From positions 1-64,000 of the forward strand of contig NZ_JABKCA010000009.1 of the NCBI RefSeq assembly GCF_013166655.1: a stretch of DNA of 64,000 bases. The letters are read 5' to 3'. The DNA is from Lentimicrobium sp. L6. Its GTDB lineage: Bacteria; Bacteroidota; Bacteroidia; Bacteroidales; UBA12170. The position numbers and the translations under genes are program-made. Under the pieces are notes generated by a model. It did no database searches. It was not told the origin of the DNA and saw only the letters and a program-made list of their open reading frames with translations. Below, one piece after another: positions 10,014 through 18,531 of this stretch (positions are counted from its first letter, which is position 1; every line of letters starts with the position of its first letter).

Positions 10014-11465
10014 TTAGATATTCTTCAGCACATCCAAAGTCAAATCCCAAAACATCTTCACCGTGTCAATTTTTATTCTTTCGTCGGGGGAGTGGGCTCC
10101 TTTAATGGTTGGACCAAATGAAATCATATCCATTTTAGGATATACTTCGCCAATTAATCCACATTCTAATCCTGCATGTATGGCCAAAACCTTTGGTTTT
10201 TTGCCAAATAGCTTTTCGTAAGATGCTGAAGTTTGAGCCAATACTTTGGATTTGGTATTTGGAGTCCAGCCAGGATATCCATCGCCATGCGCTACGTAAG
10301 CTCCTATATTTCTGAAATTGGCAGCTACCATATTGGCAATATCATCTTTCGCCGATTCTACACTAGAACGTTGGCTGGTGGTGATATAGGCAGTGTTGTC
10401 ATTCATAGTAATAGAAGCCAAATTGGTAGAGGTTTCTACAAAATTAGCTATGCTCTGTGACCATGCAATAACGCCATGAGGACAAGCATAAAGTGAATTG
10501 AGGATGGCATTTTGATATTCTGCTTGCAATACCTCTGCTTTGTCTTCTGAAGTGGTAAATGTGATGTTTAGATTTTCTTCTGTGATGGCATATTCAGCTT
10601 TTATATCACTAGCTAATTTGGTAAAGAAAGTTTCGAAGTTTTCTTTTTGATCTAAAGGAATACAAGCGGTGGCAAAACCCTCACGAGCAATGGCATTTCT
10701 TAGATTTCCTGCTTTGAAATTGGCTAATCGTAACCCATGCTTATTGGTGGCTTCCCATAAAATTCGGTTCATGATCTTTACTGCATTTCCCAATCCTTTT
10801 TGAATCTCGTCGCCGCTATGTCCACCATTGAGCCCATTTACAGTCAGCTCGTAAAACTGAACTTCTCCTTCTACAGCCTCTGTCTCATATTCTATTTCAA
10901 CTAAGGTGTCGATTCCTCCGGCACAGCCGATATATAATTCACCTTCATCCTCAGAATCTAGGTTGAGCAAAATCTCACTCTTCACAAATCCTGGTTTTAA
11001 TCCAAAGGCACCTGTAAGTCCTGTTTCTTCATCTACTGTGAAAAGACACTCTATGGGTCCGTGTTCAATATTATCAGAAGCTAAAATCGCCATTTGTGCT
11101 GCTACTCCAATCCCATCATCGGCACCTAAAGTAGTTCCTGTGGCTTTTACCCATTCACCATCAATTCTAGGGATAATGGCATCTTCATCAAAATTAAATT
11201 CCACATCGGAGTTTTTCTCACACACCATGTCAATATGGCTTTGTAAAACTACAGAAGGTTTGTTTTCCATTCCTTTGGTGGCTCCTTTTCTAATCAGGAT
11301 ATTTCCGATTTCATCTTGTAGGGTTTCTAGGTTGTATTGGACTCCAAACTCTTTCAGGAAAGCAATTATTTTTTCTTCTTTTTTACTCGGGCGTGGCACT
11401 TTACAAATGTCATCAAAGAATTCCCATAGTATTTTTGGTTCAAAATTTCTGATATTATCACTCAT
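10014..11465 (-). CDS. pepD: Aminoacyl-histidine dipeptidase (M20 family)
   Basis: The 483-residue length matches the PepD/carnosinase family of M20 metallopeptidases, which split Xaa-His and other dipeptides in the cytoplasm using two zinc ions. Visible motifs are VVLQSHIDMVCEKN (first metal His and Asp), LGADDGIGVA (bridging Asp), VDEETGLTGA (catalytic base Glu and metal Glu), LNLDSEDEGE, AIHAGLECGLIGE and the late metal-binding GAHSPDERI. No signal peptide is present. It is the last gene of a minus-strand operon, 10 nt after the phosphodiesterase gene, and ends at a hairpin terminator. The family and the active-site residues look complete, so I expect an active enzyme. Confidence 0.95.
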   Translation of the reverse strand: MSDNIRNFEPKILWEFFDDICKVPRPSKKEEKIIAFLKEFGVQYNLETLQDEIGNILIRKGATKGMENKPSVVLQSHIDMVCEKNSDVEFNFDEDAIIPRIDGEWVKATGTTLGADDGIGVAAQMAILASDNIEHGPIECLFTVDEETGLTGAFGLKPGFVKSEILLNLDSEDEGELYIGCAGGIDTLVEIEYETEAVEGEVQFYELTVNGLNGGHSGDEIQKGLGNAVKIMNRILWEATNKHGLRLANFKAGNLRNAIAREGFATACIPLDQKENFETFFTKLASDIKAEYAITEENLNITFTTSEDKAEVLQAEYQNAILNSLYACPHGVIAWSQSIANFVETSTNLASITMNDNTAYITTSQRSSVESAKDDIANMVAANFRNIGAYVAHGDGYPGWTPNTKSKVLAQTSASYEKLFGKKPKVLAIHAGLECGLIGEVYPKMDMISFGPTIKGAHSPDERIKIDTVKMFWDLTLDVLKNI

Positions 11466-11475
11466 AATTTATGTT

Positions 11476-12471
11476 TTAAAATGTGTGTTTTTCACTTTGT
11501 TTAGCAAAGATGATTTCTGCTCCATAATGCTTCATCTTCATGATTTCCTTCTCTATTAATGGAAGGCTATTGTTTTCTTTTGAATAATTAGGCTTTAGGT
11601 GGGTGATGAAAATTTTTATTCCTATTAAGGCCTGTTCTTTTTCTTTCGGATTAACCAAAGAAGCTAATTTCTCTAGCTCTCCTTCTAATAGAGAAGGTTT
11701 TAGATGACCATATAGCTGCTGGTCTTTCTGCGCATTAGGAAAAGAAACTTCAATGAATATAGCTTTCAATTTTTTCTTTTGAATAAGCGGAGTGATTTCT
11801 TTAAAAATCTTCTCTAGTTTGTTTTCTCCTTCAATAATATCGCCTCCAGTATCGCCAAAGTATAAAGCATATGCATTTTTATTCTTCACCAAAAAAGCGG
11901 AAGAGGTATTGGGGCAAGAATGGCAAAGGTCGAAGCTTTTTAATTCTAATTGATTATTTGGGATTTGATACCATTCCTTATTATTCATTCTGTTGAGTTC
12001 CCATTTGCCTATGGCCCCTTTTCCTTCTGTAGTAAAATTGGCCCAAAGAGGGGAGAGGAAGATATAATTCATCAATTCATCTCCGGTTTTTGGAGAACAG
12101 AATATCTTTTTGTTATTATCAAAAGGAGCAGCAATGAGCATTCCAGTAATATGGTCGAGATGAGTATGGCTAATGGCATAGGCATCAATATTATTGTGGA
12201 GTATGTGAGCGGGAAGTTCTTCTTGATGATTTGAATGTTCTAAATGATCAAAATGACCTGCTTTGGCTGCTAAATTTAAACCATGCATTAAGGTTCCGGC
12301 ATCGAGACAAAGGTATTTATCGCTGTTTTTTGCGGCAATTAAATAGGCTGATAGATTGCTCTCATCAGTTCCTCCACCACTTCCAAGGACTATTAATTCA
12401 AAGTTATCTTGTGATTTGCCATTCATGAACAGCAAAGTTAGTAAAATGATACAGATCGTTTTCATATTCAT
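11476..12471 (-). CDS. Exported class II cyclic-nucleotide phosphodiesterase (metallo-beta-lactamase fold)
   Basis: A 331-residue protein. The N-terminus (MNMKTICIILLTLLFMNGKSQ) is a signal peptide, so it should act in the periplasm or outside. It carries LIVLGSGGGTDESNLSAYLI, then SHTHLDHITGMLIAAP, which matches the class II PDE signature HxHLDHxxG(L/M). Later come YFGDTGGD, FIEVSFPN and FITHLKP, the remaining metal ligands of this fold. Yeast PDE1 and bacterial CpdP belong to this family and hydrolyse 3',5'-cAMP. An exported bacterial member might recover phosphate or nucleosides from external cAMP; this role is inferred. It starts 2 nt after the membrane-protein gene and precedes pepD by 10 nt, so the three genes form an operon. 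Confidence 0.85.
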   Translation of the reverse strand: MNMKTICIILLTLLFMNGKSQDNFELIVLGSGGGTDESNLSAYLIAAKNSDKYLCLDAGTLMHGLNLAAKAGHFDHLEHSNHQEELPAHILHNNIDAYAISHTHLDHITGMLIAAPFDNNKKIFCSPKTGDELMNYIFLSPLWANFTTEGKGAIGKWELNRMNNKEWYQIPNNQLELKSFDLCHSCPNTSSAFLVKNKNAYALYFGDTGGDIIEGENKLEKIFKEITPLIQKKKLKAIFIEVSFPNAQKDQQLYGHLKPSLLEGELEKLASLVNPKEKEQALIGIKIFITHLKPNYSKENNSLPLIEKEIMKMKHYGAEIIFAKQSEKHTF

Positions 12472-12473
12472 AA

Positions 12474-13643
12474 TTATTCCATTCTTTCAGGTATAAACCT
12501 AAGGGTAGGGGTGAGCATTCCTATAAATGATATATAGACTAATTGTATGGTGAAGTCCCTATTATTAAATCCTATTAATAATAAAATAGAGATGCTGAGA
12601 ATTACAGGGATGTATATATACAGTATTTTGATAAAAAACTGGGGAAGAACACTCGTATAGAAAGCTCTTTGAGGAGCGAATGCAATTAACTTTTTTCCAG
12701 CTGAGAAACCAATCATCCATATCATAAATACCGAAAATATTCCTAAAGGAATTTCAATGTATTTAGGTATGTAGAGCCATCCCAGTACGTAGCCAAATCC
12801 CCTGTCCGTAAATATTCCGGCAACAAATGTTCCAAAGAAAAGAATGAAAGCTGTTAAGTTAAGCCATAAATATAATAAGGCTTTAAAGGAGCTTTTATCT
12901 TTGGTTTTATTGTGCAAGCTATTAAATACCATAGCAACTACAAAAACTAAAAAAGGTCCAATAATATAAACACTCATCACACTGGAATAGGTCCATAGTG
13001 GCGATGGGTCAGGGATATTGAATATGATTCTGCCATCTTGCCAAAGCGCTGGAATATGAAAAAATCGAGCAATACCATATTTAGCTCCTTGAATTAATAG
13101 GTAGTTAAGGCTAAATGCCAGAAGGATGGTGAAAGTGGAAGCAAACATGTTCTCTAATTCACGACTTTTGTTCCATGGTAGGATTTTCCAAGTGTCCTTC
13201 ATATGTAAATATTCATCCTTAAAGCTGAAAACTCTTTTGTCTTGATCTAAATCGAAGCTTAACGATTTTCTAATCTTTCTACTTAAGAATTTGCTTTCCT
13301 TGGCCTCCTCTTGGTTTTCTTTATACATAAGGTATAATCTCACAAAGAAATTGGGCCTCTTTTCTTTATGGAGAGATTCTTTGATTTTTCTTTCCCTTCT
13401 GATGTCGTCCATGAAATCAGCAATTGGAGCCAATAGGAAAATGAGTGTTTTCTCTCCCAAGCTAGGTTTGTATTTACTCTTTTGTGATTTTTTCCATTCA
13501 CGTTCTTCTTGCCAATTTTTATACTTTTTCCTTATTTTATATCTGATGCCAGATTTTTTTCTGCGTCGCTTTTTCTTTTGTTCTTTAGGAAAAGAATCAA
13601 TGTCAATCTTTTGTGGGAATGCTAATTTGTTTTCTTCACTCAT
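12474..13643 (-). CDS. Unrecognised polytopic membrane protein with a strongly basic N-terminal region
   Basis: I choose the ATG at 13643 (MSEENKLAFPQKID), giving 389 residues. An upstream in-frame ATG at 13745 would add a hydrophobic stretch overlapping the divergent promoter region and is unlikely. Residues about 10-170 are rich in Lys and Arg (KKKRRRKKSG, KKSQKSKYK) and probably face the cytoplasm. Six hydrophobic segments follow (LNYLLIQGAKYG; YSSVMSVYIIGPFLVFVVAM; LYLWLNLTAFILFFGTFVAG; IPLGIFSVFMIWMIGFSAG; IYIPVILSISILLLIGF; LVYISFIGMLTPTLRF), which resembles a Yip1-like or DUF3667-like membrane fold. I cannot name the family. It leads the operon with the phosphodiesterase and pepD, but no functional link is visible. 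Confidence 0.8.
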   Translation of the reverse strand: MSEENKLAFPQKIDIDSFPKEQKKKRRRKKSGIRYKIRKKYKNWQEEREWKKSQKSKYKPSLGEKTLIFLLAPIADFMDDIRRERKIKESLHKEKRPNFFVRLYLMYKENQEEAKESKFLSRKIRKSLSFDLDQDKRVFSFKDEYLHMKDTWKILPWNKSRELENMFASTFTILLAFSLNYLLIQGAKYGIARFFHIPALWQDGRIIFNIPDPSPLWTYSSVMSVYIIGPFLVFVVAMVFNSLHNKTKDKSSFKALLYLWLNLTAFILFFGTFVAGIFTDRGFGYVLGWLYIPKYIEIPLGIFSVFMIWMIGFSAGKKLIAFAPQRAFYTSVLPQFFIKILYIYIPVILSISILLLIGFNNRDFTIQLVYISFIGMLTPTLRFIPERME

Positions 13644-13666
13644 CGTTTGATAGCTAAATACTTTGA

Positions 13667-13700
13667 CAAATATAAGAAATACTGTTGATAGGTAATTAAA
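13667..13700 (-). promoter_or_regulatory. Candidate promoter of the membrane protein-PDE-pepD operon
   Basis: The minus-strand box TATATTTG (13674-13667) fits TAnnTTTG. An imperfect -33 element TTTA lies at 13700-13697. The expected transcript start is about 17 nt before ATG 13643, which supports that start codon. Confidence 0.5.
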
Positions 13701-13709
13701 AAATTGATG

Positions 13710-13738
13710 TTGAAAACTTGTATTTTTGTATACTTTTG
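13710..13738 (+). promoter_or_regulatory. Candidate promoter of the serine hydrolase gene
   Basis: TTG at 13710-13712 and TACTTTTG at 13731-13738 (18-nt spacer) match the Bacteroidota -33/-7 pattern. It is back to back with the minus-strand promoter, giving a compact divergent control region of about 135 nt. Confidence 0.55.
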
Positions 13739-13778
13739 TCGGCACAACATGCGTTAACTTTGGAGAAAGTAGTATTTA

Positions 13779-14990
13779 ATGGGGTTTACTAAGTTTATAT
13801 TTTATATTGTTACATTTTTATTTATCGCCTTTCCTATTGGGATAGGGACCACCGAGGCTGTAGAGTTAGCTCCCGAATACATTGAAAAAGAACCTCAATA
13901 CCTAAATAGAGAAGAGCTTCATCATGTTGACAGTGTGCTGCATAGGAGGTTGGAAATAAATGGTTTTAGAGGAACTGCTTTGGTCGCTTATAAAGGTCAG
14001 ATATTGATGACCTACGCCAATGGATATAGTAATTATAGAACCAAGGATAAGATAGAGGTAGCATCTAGCTTTCAGTTGGCATCGGTGAGCAAGTCATTTA
14101 CAGCAACCGCTGTTATGCTACTTAAAGACCAAGGGAAGCTTTCTTTTCAAGATACAGTAACAAAATTTATACCTGAATTTCCTTATGAAGATATTACTGT
14201 GAAGCAGCTTTTGCAACATACTGCAGGACTTCAGAATTATATGTATTTGGTAGATAATTATTGGGATAATGATAGCTTAATTAGTAATGAGGATATTTTA
14301 AACCTTTTGATTAAGCATGACCTTCCTTTGAATAATCGGCCAGGTAGGAAGTTTATTTATTCTAATACAGGATATGCCATTTTAGCCCTTTTAGTTGAGC
14401 GTGTGAGTGGGCAAGATTTTAATGAATTTTTAGCCGAAGAGGTTTTTAAACCAGCAAAGATGAATCATACTTTTACTTATAGCCATGATATTATGGATAC
14501 CCTAGGAAATAGAGTAATGGGCTATAATAGAAAGGGGAGGAGGCTTTATCGTTATGATTTTGAACCTAACGATATGGTTTTGGGCGATAAATCGGTTTAT
14601 TCAAATGTGGTAGATTTGTTTAATTATCAACGCGCATTAAATGATGGCCAATTGGTAAAATCAGAAACTCTAGAGGAGGCTTATACTAAAGGTAAAACCA
14701 ATTCAAGATATTCTCGATCCTTCAATTACGGCTATGGATGGCGATTTAAAAATGATAATGGACGTAACCTGATATACCATAATGGTTTATGGCATGGTTT
14801 TTCCACTACTTTAACTCGTGAAATAGACCATGATATCACAGTTGTGCTGTTGAATAATACAACCGCTTCCATTTCATCTATTCGAAATGATTTGATTAAT
14901 CTTTCCATCTCAGAGCTCTCCAAATTCGATCTTCAACCCGATGAAATCGACCCCATTGAGCCTAAAAGACTGCAGGCATTAGATATATAA
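13779..14990 (+). CDS. Exported serine hydrolase of the class C beta-lactamase / penicillin-binding family
   Basis: A 403-residue protein with a signal peptide in the first 27 residues. The active-site set of the family is present: S102-V-S-K105 (SxxK with the nucleophile Ser and general-base Lys), Y194-S-N196 (YxN) and HNG within IYHNGLWHG (position of the KTG/HxG motif). LLQHTAGLQNY is the usual sequence between them. Family members are beta-lactamases, D-amino-acid peptidases or esterases, and the sequence alone does not decide which. It is transcribed alone on the plus strand, divergent from the membrane protein-PDE-pepD operon. The last 60 residues are probably a linker. A role in cell-wall peptide or ester hydrolysis in the periplasm is inferred. 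Confidence 0.9.
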   Translation: MGFTKFIFYIVTFLFIAFPIGIGTTEAVELAPEYIEKEPQYLNREELHHVDSVLHRRLEINGFRGTALVAYKGQILMTYANGYSNYRTKDKIEVASSFQLASVSKSFTATAVMLLKDQGKLSFQDTVTKFIPEFPYEDITVKQLLQHTAGLQNYMYLVDNYWDNDSLISNEDILNLLIKHDLPLNNRPGRKFIYSNTGYAILALLVERVSGQDFNEFLAEEVFKPAKMNHTFTYSHDIMDTLGNRVMGYNRKGRRLYRYDFEPNDMVLGDKSVYSNVVDLFNYQRALNDGQLVKSETLEEAYTKGKTNSRYSRSFNYGYGWRFKNDNGRNLIYHNGLWHGFSTTLTREIDHDITVVLLNNTTASISSIRNDLINLSISELSKFDLQPDEIDPIEPKRLQALDI

Positions 14991-15033
14991 TATCATTTGG
15001 AATAATTCTCTTCATAGTTTTTTTTCATATTCC

Positions 15034-15063
15034 TTTATAGACAATATTTTATTTTTATCTTTG
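15034..15063 (+). promoter_or_regulatory. Candidate promoter of the universal stress gene
   Basis: TATCTTTG at 15056-15063 is an exact TAnnTTTG -7 box. The -33 position holds TTTA (15034-15037), 18 nt upstream. The leader to the ATG would be about 40 nt. Confidence 0.5.
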
Positions 15064-15108
15064 TTTCCAATAAACGAATCAAATTGAAATACAATAAATA
15101 AGCTACCT

Positions 15109-15948
15109 ATGGAAGATAAGATGAATAATATTATTCTGGTACCAGTAGATTTTTCAGAAGCTACAGATAATGCAAGTAATCAGGCTGCTGAAGCCGCCGC
15201 TTCTATTAATTATGAAGTAAGATTACTTCATGTTATCGATAAAAATACCAAAGCATTTTTAAAGCAAGAGAATTTACAAGCTGAAAGCATTGATATTAGA
15301 ATGCAAGCTATTGCCAATGAATTGAATGCGAAATTTGGTGTTACAGTAAGCTTTTTAACTAAAGAAGGCGATATTTTTACCACCATTGCTGATGTTGCCA
15401 GAGAAATTGGAGCCAACCTTGTTTATTTAGGAACTCATGGTAAAGTAGGTATTCAGAAGTTGACCGGTAGTTTTGCTTTAAAAGTGATTACCAGCTCTCC
15501 TGTCCCTGTAGTTGTGGTTCAAAAACGTAAATTCGAAAAAGGATTTAGTAAAATTGTTCTACCAATTACCAGCGATGCCGGACCATGGGAGAAAACAAAA
15601 TGGGCCACGTTTATTGCTAAAGAATTTAAAGCTTCCATTGAAATTTATCAAATAGAAGGTGAAGCCATAGAAGCTGCTGTGCAGACCATGACAAAGCATT
15701 TTGAAGAAGAAGGTGTGAAATATTCAGTGAATGTGGCTCCTAAGAGTGGCGATTTCTCACAGAAAGTAATTGATTATGCTACTTCTATCAACTCAGATTT
15801 AATCATGATTATGACTAATCCTGATACTAATTGGACTAATTATCTTTTAGGTTCTTATGATGAAGATATGATTTTCAATACCTCTCAAATTCCAACCATG
15901 TGTATCAATCCTAGAAAATTTAACTGGGAAAAGATAGTACAGTACTAA
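15109..15948 (+). CDS. Tandem-domain universal stress protein (UspA family)
   Basis: A 279-residue cytoplasmic protein with two Usp domains. Domain 1 (residues about 6-140) starts NIILVPVDFSEATDNA and has a nucleotide-binding loop G108-TH-G111-...-G120-S121, with eight residues instead of the usual nine between the second and third glycine. Domain 2 (about 143-275) starts KIVLPITSDAGP and lacks a clear G-loop, so ATP binding is probably confined to the first half. A start at Met5 (15121) is also possible. Usp proteins bind ATP or act as stress adaptors. A terminator follows directly. Confidence 0.9.
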   Translation: MEDKMNNIILVPVDFSEATDNASNQAAEAAASINYEVRLLHVIDKNTKAFLKQENLQAESIDIRMQAIANELNAKFGVTVSFLTKEGDIFTTIADVAREIGANLVYLGTHGKVGIQKLTGSFALKVITSSPVPVVVVQKRKFEKGFSKIVLPITSDAGPWEKTKWATFIAKEFKASIEIYQIEGEAIEAAVQTMTKHFEEEGVKYSVNVAPKSGDFSQKVIDYATSINSDLIMIMTNPDTNWTNYLLGSYDEDMIFNTSQIPTMCINPRKFNWEKIVQY

Positions 15949-15973
15949 GGTTAATATTTAAATAAAAAATATA

Positions 15974-16000
15974 GGGGGCGTTTTATTCGGCCCCTTTTTT
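15974..16000 (+). terminator. Terminator of the universal stress gene, touching the next start codon
   Basis: The G-rich arm at 15974-15980 pairs with GGCCCC at 15989-15994, followed by TTTTTT (15995-16000). The ATG of the HD-domain gene begins only 5 nt further on. Confidence 0.75.
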
Positions 16001-16004
16001 CTAT

Positions 16005-16601
16005 ATGATAGATTTCTCTCGCGCCAAGCAATATATACTCAATGAATTGGGTTCAGATCTCAGTAAGGATTTTTTATATCACGATTTAGCCCATACCTTA
16101 GACGTTGTTCAAGCAGCGGTTAATTATGGTAAAATGCATGGCTTAGCGGAGCATGAATTAACCTTGTTGAAAACAGCAGCATTATACCACGATGTGGGAT
16201 TGATAGATGTTTTTGATGGCCATGAAGATAGGAGTATAGAGATAGTAAGAAAAGTATTGCCTGGGTTTGGTTATTCTTCTGAAGATGTCGAAATGGTGGC
16301 TAATATGATTCAAGCTACTAAATTGCCACAATCACCAAAAACTGTTTTAGAGGAGTTTTTATGTGATGCTGATTTAGATTATTTAGGTCGTGATGATTTC
16401 TTTATTTTGGCTTCCAAGTTGCAATTAGAATGGAGGAGGTTAGGAGTTAAAGATATTGCTTTTGATGAATGGATAGGCTTCGAAAAAGGATTTCTAAAGT
16501 CACATCAGTATTTTTCAAGAGAAGCACGAGAACTTAGGGATGCTGGGAAGTTAGATAATTTAGAGCAATTGAAAAATATTTGCAAGAAAAATTTAGAGTA
16601 G
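16005..16601 (+). CDS. HD-domain phosphohydrolase-like protein
   Basis: A 198-residue protein. The HD-domain metal site is visible as H26/H30 in YHDLAHTLDVV, H62-D63 in LYHDVGLID, and a later Asp in LCDADLDYLG. The family includes nucleotide and phosphate-ester hydrolases; the substrate cannot be read from sequence. The chosen ATG lies 5 nt after the U run of the preceding terminator and has no visible ribosome binding site. The next in-frame candidates are inside the domain, so the start is probably right even though its transcription is unclear. It converges with the acyltransferase gene, with a 91-nt gap. Confidence 0.8.
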   Translation: MIDFSRAKQYILNELGSDLSKDFLYHDLAHTLDVVQAAVNYGKMHGLAEHELTLLKTAALYHDVGLIDVFDGHEDRSIEIVRKVLPGFGYSSEDVEMVANMIQATKLPQSPKTVLEEFLCDADLDYLGRDDFFILASKLQLEWRRLGVKDIAFDEWIGFEKGFLKSHQYFSREARELRDAGKLDNLEQLKNICKKNLE

Positions 16602-16692
16602 TGTTCTACTATTCTCGCCCTGTGCACTAGCCTATAAATATTGCTTAAAGCAGCAGTATTCAATATATATGTAAAAATGGGTATGAAAAGGT

Positions 16693-17310
16693 TTAAGCTT
16701 TTTCCCATTCATTAGTTTCATGATTAAATTTCTTAATCACTCTTGCTGGGTTTCCTACAGCAACACTGTATGGTGGAATATCTTTAGTAACCACACTGCC
16801 TGCGCCCACCTGACATCTTTTACCAATGGTAACTCCTGCTACAATCACTGAATTGGCTCCAATATGAGCATCCTCTTCAATGGTGATTCCTCTCACATCT
16901 AAATCTTGAGTTGAAGAGTTTTGGGTCCCATCTTTATAGCCATGATTAAAGCCAGCCATAAAAACATGTTGACCAGTTCCAGAGCCACTTTTCATGGTGA
17001 CAGGTCCAATGATAACTGTTCCAATACCAACTCGGCATCTATCACCAATAATCACATCTCCTGACCCGTTATTGACAGTGGTAAAGCTTTCCACCGTAGA
17101 GTAGGCTCCAACATCAAACTTATTATAAGGCATCACATCGATTCTTGATTGTCGTCTTCTGATTAAGGCATGTTTGCCTTTTTTATGAAAGAAAGGATTC
17201 ACAAATAATCGAATCCACAACCTAGGCCGAGGACGACGAGGAGGATGAATCATCCACATCACCAATCTTTTTAATCTGGGGTCAGATTTTAGTTTTTCTT
17301 TTAGTCCCAT
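16693..17310 (-). CDS. Left-handed beta-helix acyltransferase (hexapeptide repeat)
   Basis: A 205-residue protein with a basic N-terminal region (RLKRLVMWMIHPPRRPRPR) and then hexapeptide turns such as VIIGDRCRVGIGTVIIG and ITIEEDAHIGANSVIVAGVTI. It closes with the family ending VVTKDIPPYSVAVGNPARVI. The fold belongs to trimeric acetyl/acyltransferases of the WbbJ/LacA type that decorate glycans with acetyl groups from acetyl-CoA. The His in FNHGYKDG may be the catalytic base (inference). It is the last gene of the four-gene glycan operon, 11 nt after the preceding glycosyltransferase, and probably O-acetylates the glycan made there. Confidence 0.88.
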   Translation of the reverse strand: MGLKEKLKSDPRLKRLVMWMIHPPRRPRPRLWIRLFVNPFFHKKGKHALIRRRQSRIDVMPYNKFDVGAYSTVESFTTVNNGSGDVIIGDRCRVGIGTVIIGPVTMKSGSGTGQHVFMAGFNHGYKDGTQNSSTQDLDVRGITIEEDAHIGANSVIVAGVTIGKRCQVGAGSVVTKDIPPYSVAVGNPARVIKKFNHETNEWEKA

Positions 17311-17321
17311 AGTCTTATCAT

Positions 17322-18530
17322 TTAAAGGTCTTTCCAGCCATTTTCAAAAGCAGTTACATATTTGAATATCTCTTTTACATTATTTTCCCAAGAGTGACTT
17401 GTGCCACAAGATATGCGCTCCTTTTGTAGTTCTTTAGAATCCTCATTTAAGGCTTTGTCAATGACGGCGACCCATTCTTCATGAGTAGAAGCCAAATAGG
17501 TATGGTCTTTAAAATAATCCATGGCTTTAGTTGCGGAGCCAATGGTTGGTTTTCCCATGGCCAAATATTCATCTATTTTTCTAGGGTAGTTTCCAATGGT
17601 AGCATCATTAATCAACTGAGGGTTCATGGCTATATCAAAAGCTTTAATATAGGATGGAAGCTGGCTACTATCGCGGCTTCCCAAGAAATGCACATTCTCT
17701 AATTTATGTAATTCTGAAGCTTCAAATTTCTCATCTTCCGGCCCTACTAAAACGATACTCCACTTTGGCCTTTTTTTGGCCATAAAGACTAATAAATCAA
17801 TATCTAATCTTCTACTCGATAAGAAACCAACATATCCTATTACAGGACTTTTAAATTCTTTCATATCCTCAGGAATAGGAATACTTCCATCTGCATCTCT
17901 AAAAAGACTCACGTCGCAGCCTTGTCCAACCATATAACTATGCTTGTTAAACTGGCGGCCATATTCTGCATAGAGGGTAGAGTTGTTCACAACCACATCC
18001 GCTTTTTCAACCAATTTAGGCTCAATCCTTAAACCATGCTTCCTCCAATAGGGATTCTTGGTGAGGTAATCCCGCATATAATAAACGTAGGTTTTGGGCT
18101 TCAAAAGCTCTTTTTGATGTAAGCCTGTAAACATGTTGCTATCATTAAAGATGATAAAGTCTTTAAATCCAAGATGGTCTATAGCTTCTTGAATATCTGC
18201 AGCAAATTTTCTATTGTTCCTTTTATTGATAAAGTCGTAAAGTTTGCCATCAGGAAGCCAATTGATGGATTCTATCATACGGTGTGGATATAAGTTCCAC
18301 ATGTTGGTAGAAAGTTGTACTAGATTATCTTCTTTTCCTTCACAAATTCGGATTCTTTTTTGAGTTCTTTCATCCGAGGCTTTGTTTTTTTTCGTGTTTC
18401 TGTCTAAAGGAGAATTTACATAAAGTACTCGGTTGTACTTTGACATTTCCTCAGCAATATTTTTACAATTGCTACCGATTTCAATGTCCCAAGGTTGAAT
18501 CCCTATGACAATAATGTCTCGTCCAATCAT
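17322..18530 (-). CDS. Glycosyltransferase, GT-B fold (group 1 / GT4-like)
   Basis: A 402-residue cytoplasmic protein without membrane segments. The N-terminal half begins MIGRDIIVIGIQPWDIEIGSNC.. and contains YVNSPLDRN. The C-terminal half has VIGYVGFLSSRRLDIDLLVF, VHFLGSRDSSQLPSYIKAFD and KIDEYLAMGKPTIG, the usual donor-binding segments of GT-B enzymes, with the second E of the EX7E motif in the DEYLAMGKP stretch. It begins 1 nt after the stop of the GT2 gene and ends 11 nt before the acyltransferase. It likely adds one sugar to the product of this operon; donor and acceptor are unknown. Confidence 0.85.
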   Translation of the reverse strand: MIGRDIIVIGIQPWDIEIGSNCKNIAEEMSKYNRVLYVNSPLDRNTKKNKASDERTQKRIRICEGKEDNLVQLSTNMWNLYPHRMIESINWLPDGKLYDFINKRNNRKFAADIQEAIDHLGFKDFIIFNDSNMFTGLHQKELLKPKTYVYYMRDYLTKNPYWRKHGLRIEPKLVEKADVVVNNSTLYAEYGRQFNKHSYMVGQGCDVSLFRDADGSIPIPEDMKEFKSPVIGYVGFLSSRRLDIDLLVFMAKKRPKWSIVLVGPEDEKFEASELHKLENVHFLGSRDSSQLPSYIKAFDIAMNPQLINDATIGNYPRKIDEYLAMGKPTIGSATKAMDYFKDHTYLASTHEEWVAVIDKALNEDSKELQKERISCGTSHSWENNVKEIFKYVTAFENGWKDL

Positions 18531-18531
18531 T

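Noticed and set aside
10906-11559. 217-codon plus-strand reading frame
   Set aside because: It lies antisense to pepD, whose protein family match is complete, and its translation has no recognisable features.
13644-13745. Upstream start for the basic membrane protein
   Set aside because: The extension overlaps the divergent promoter, whose -7 box predicts a transcript start near 13660.
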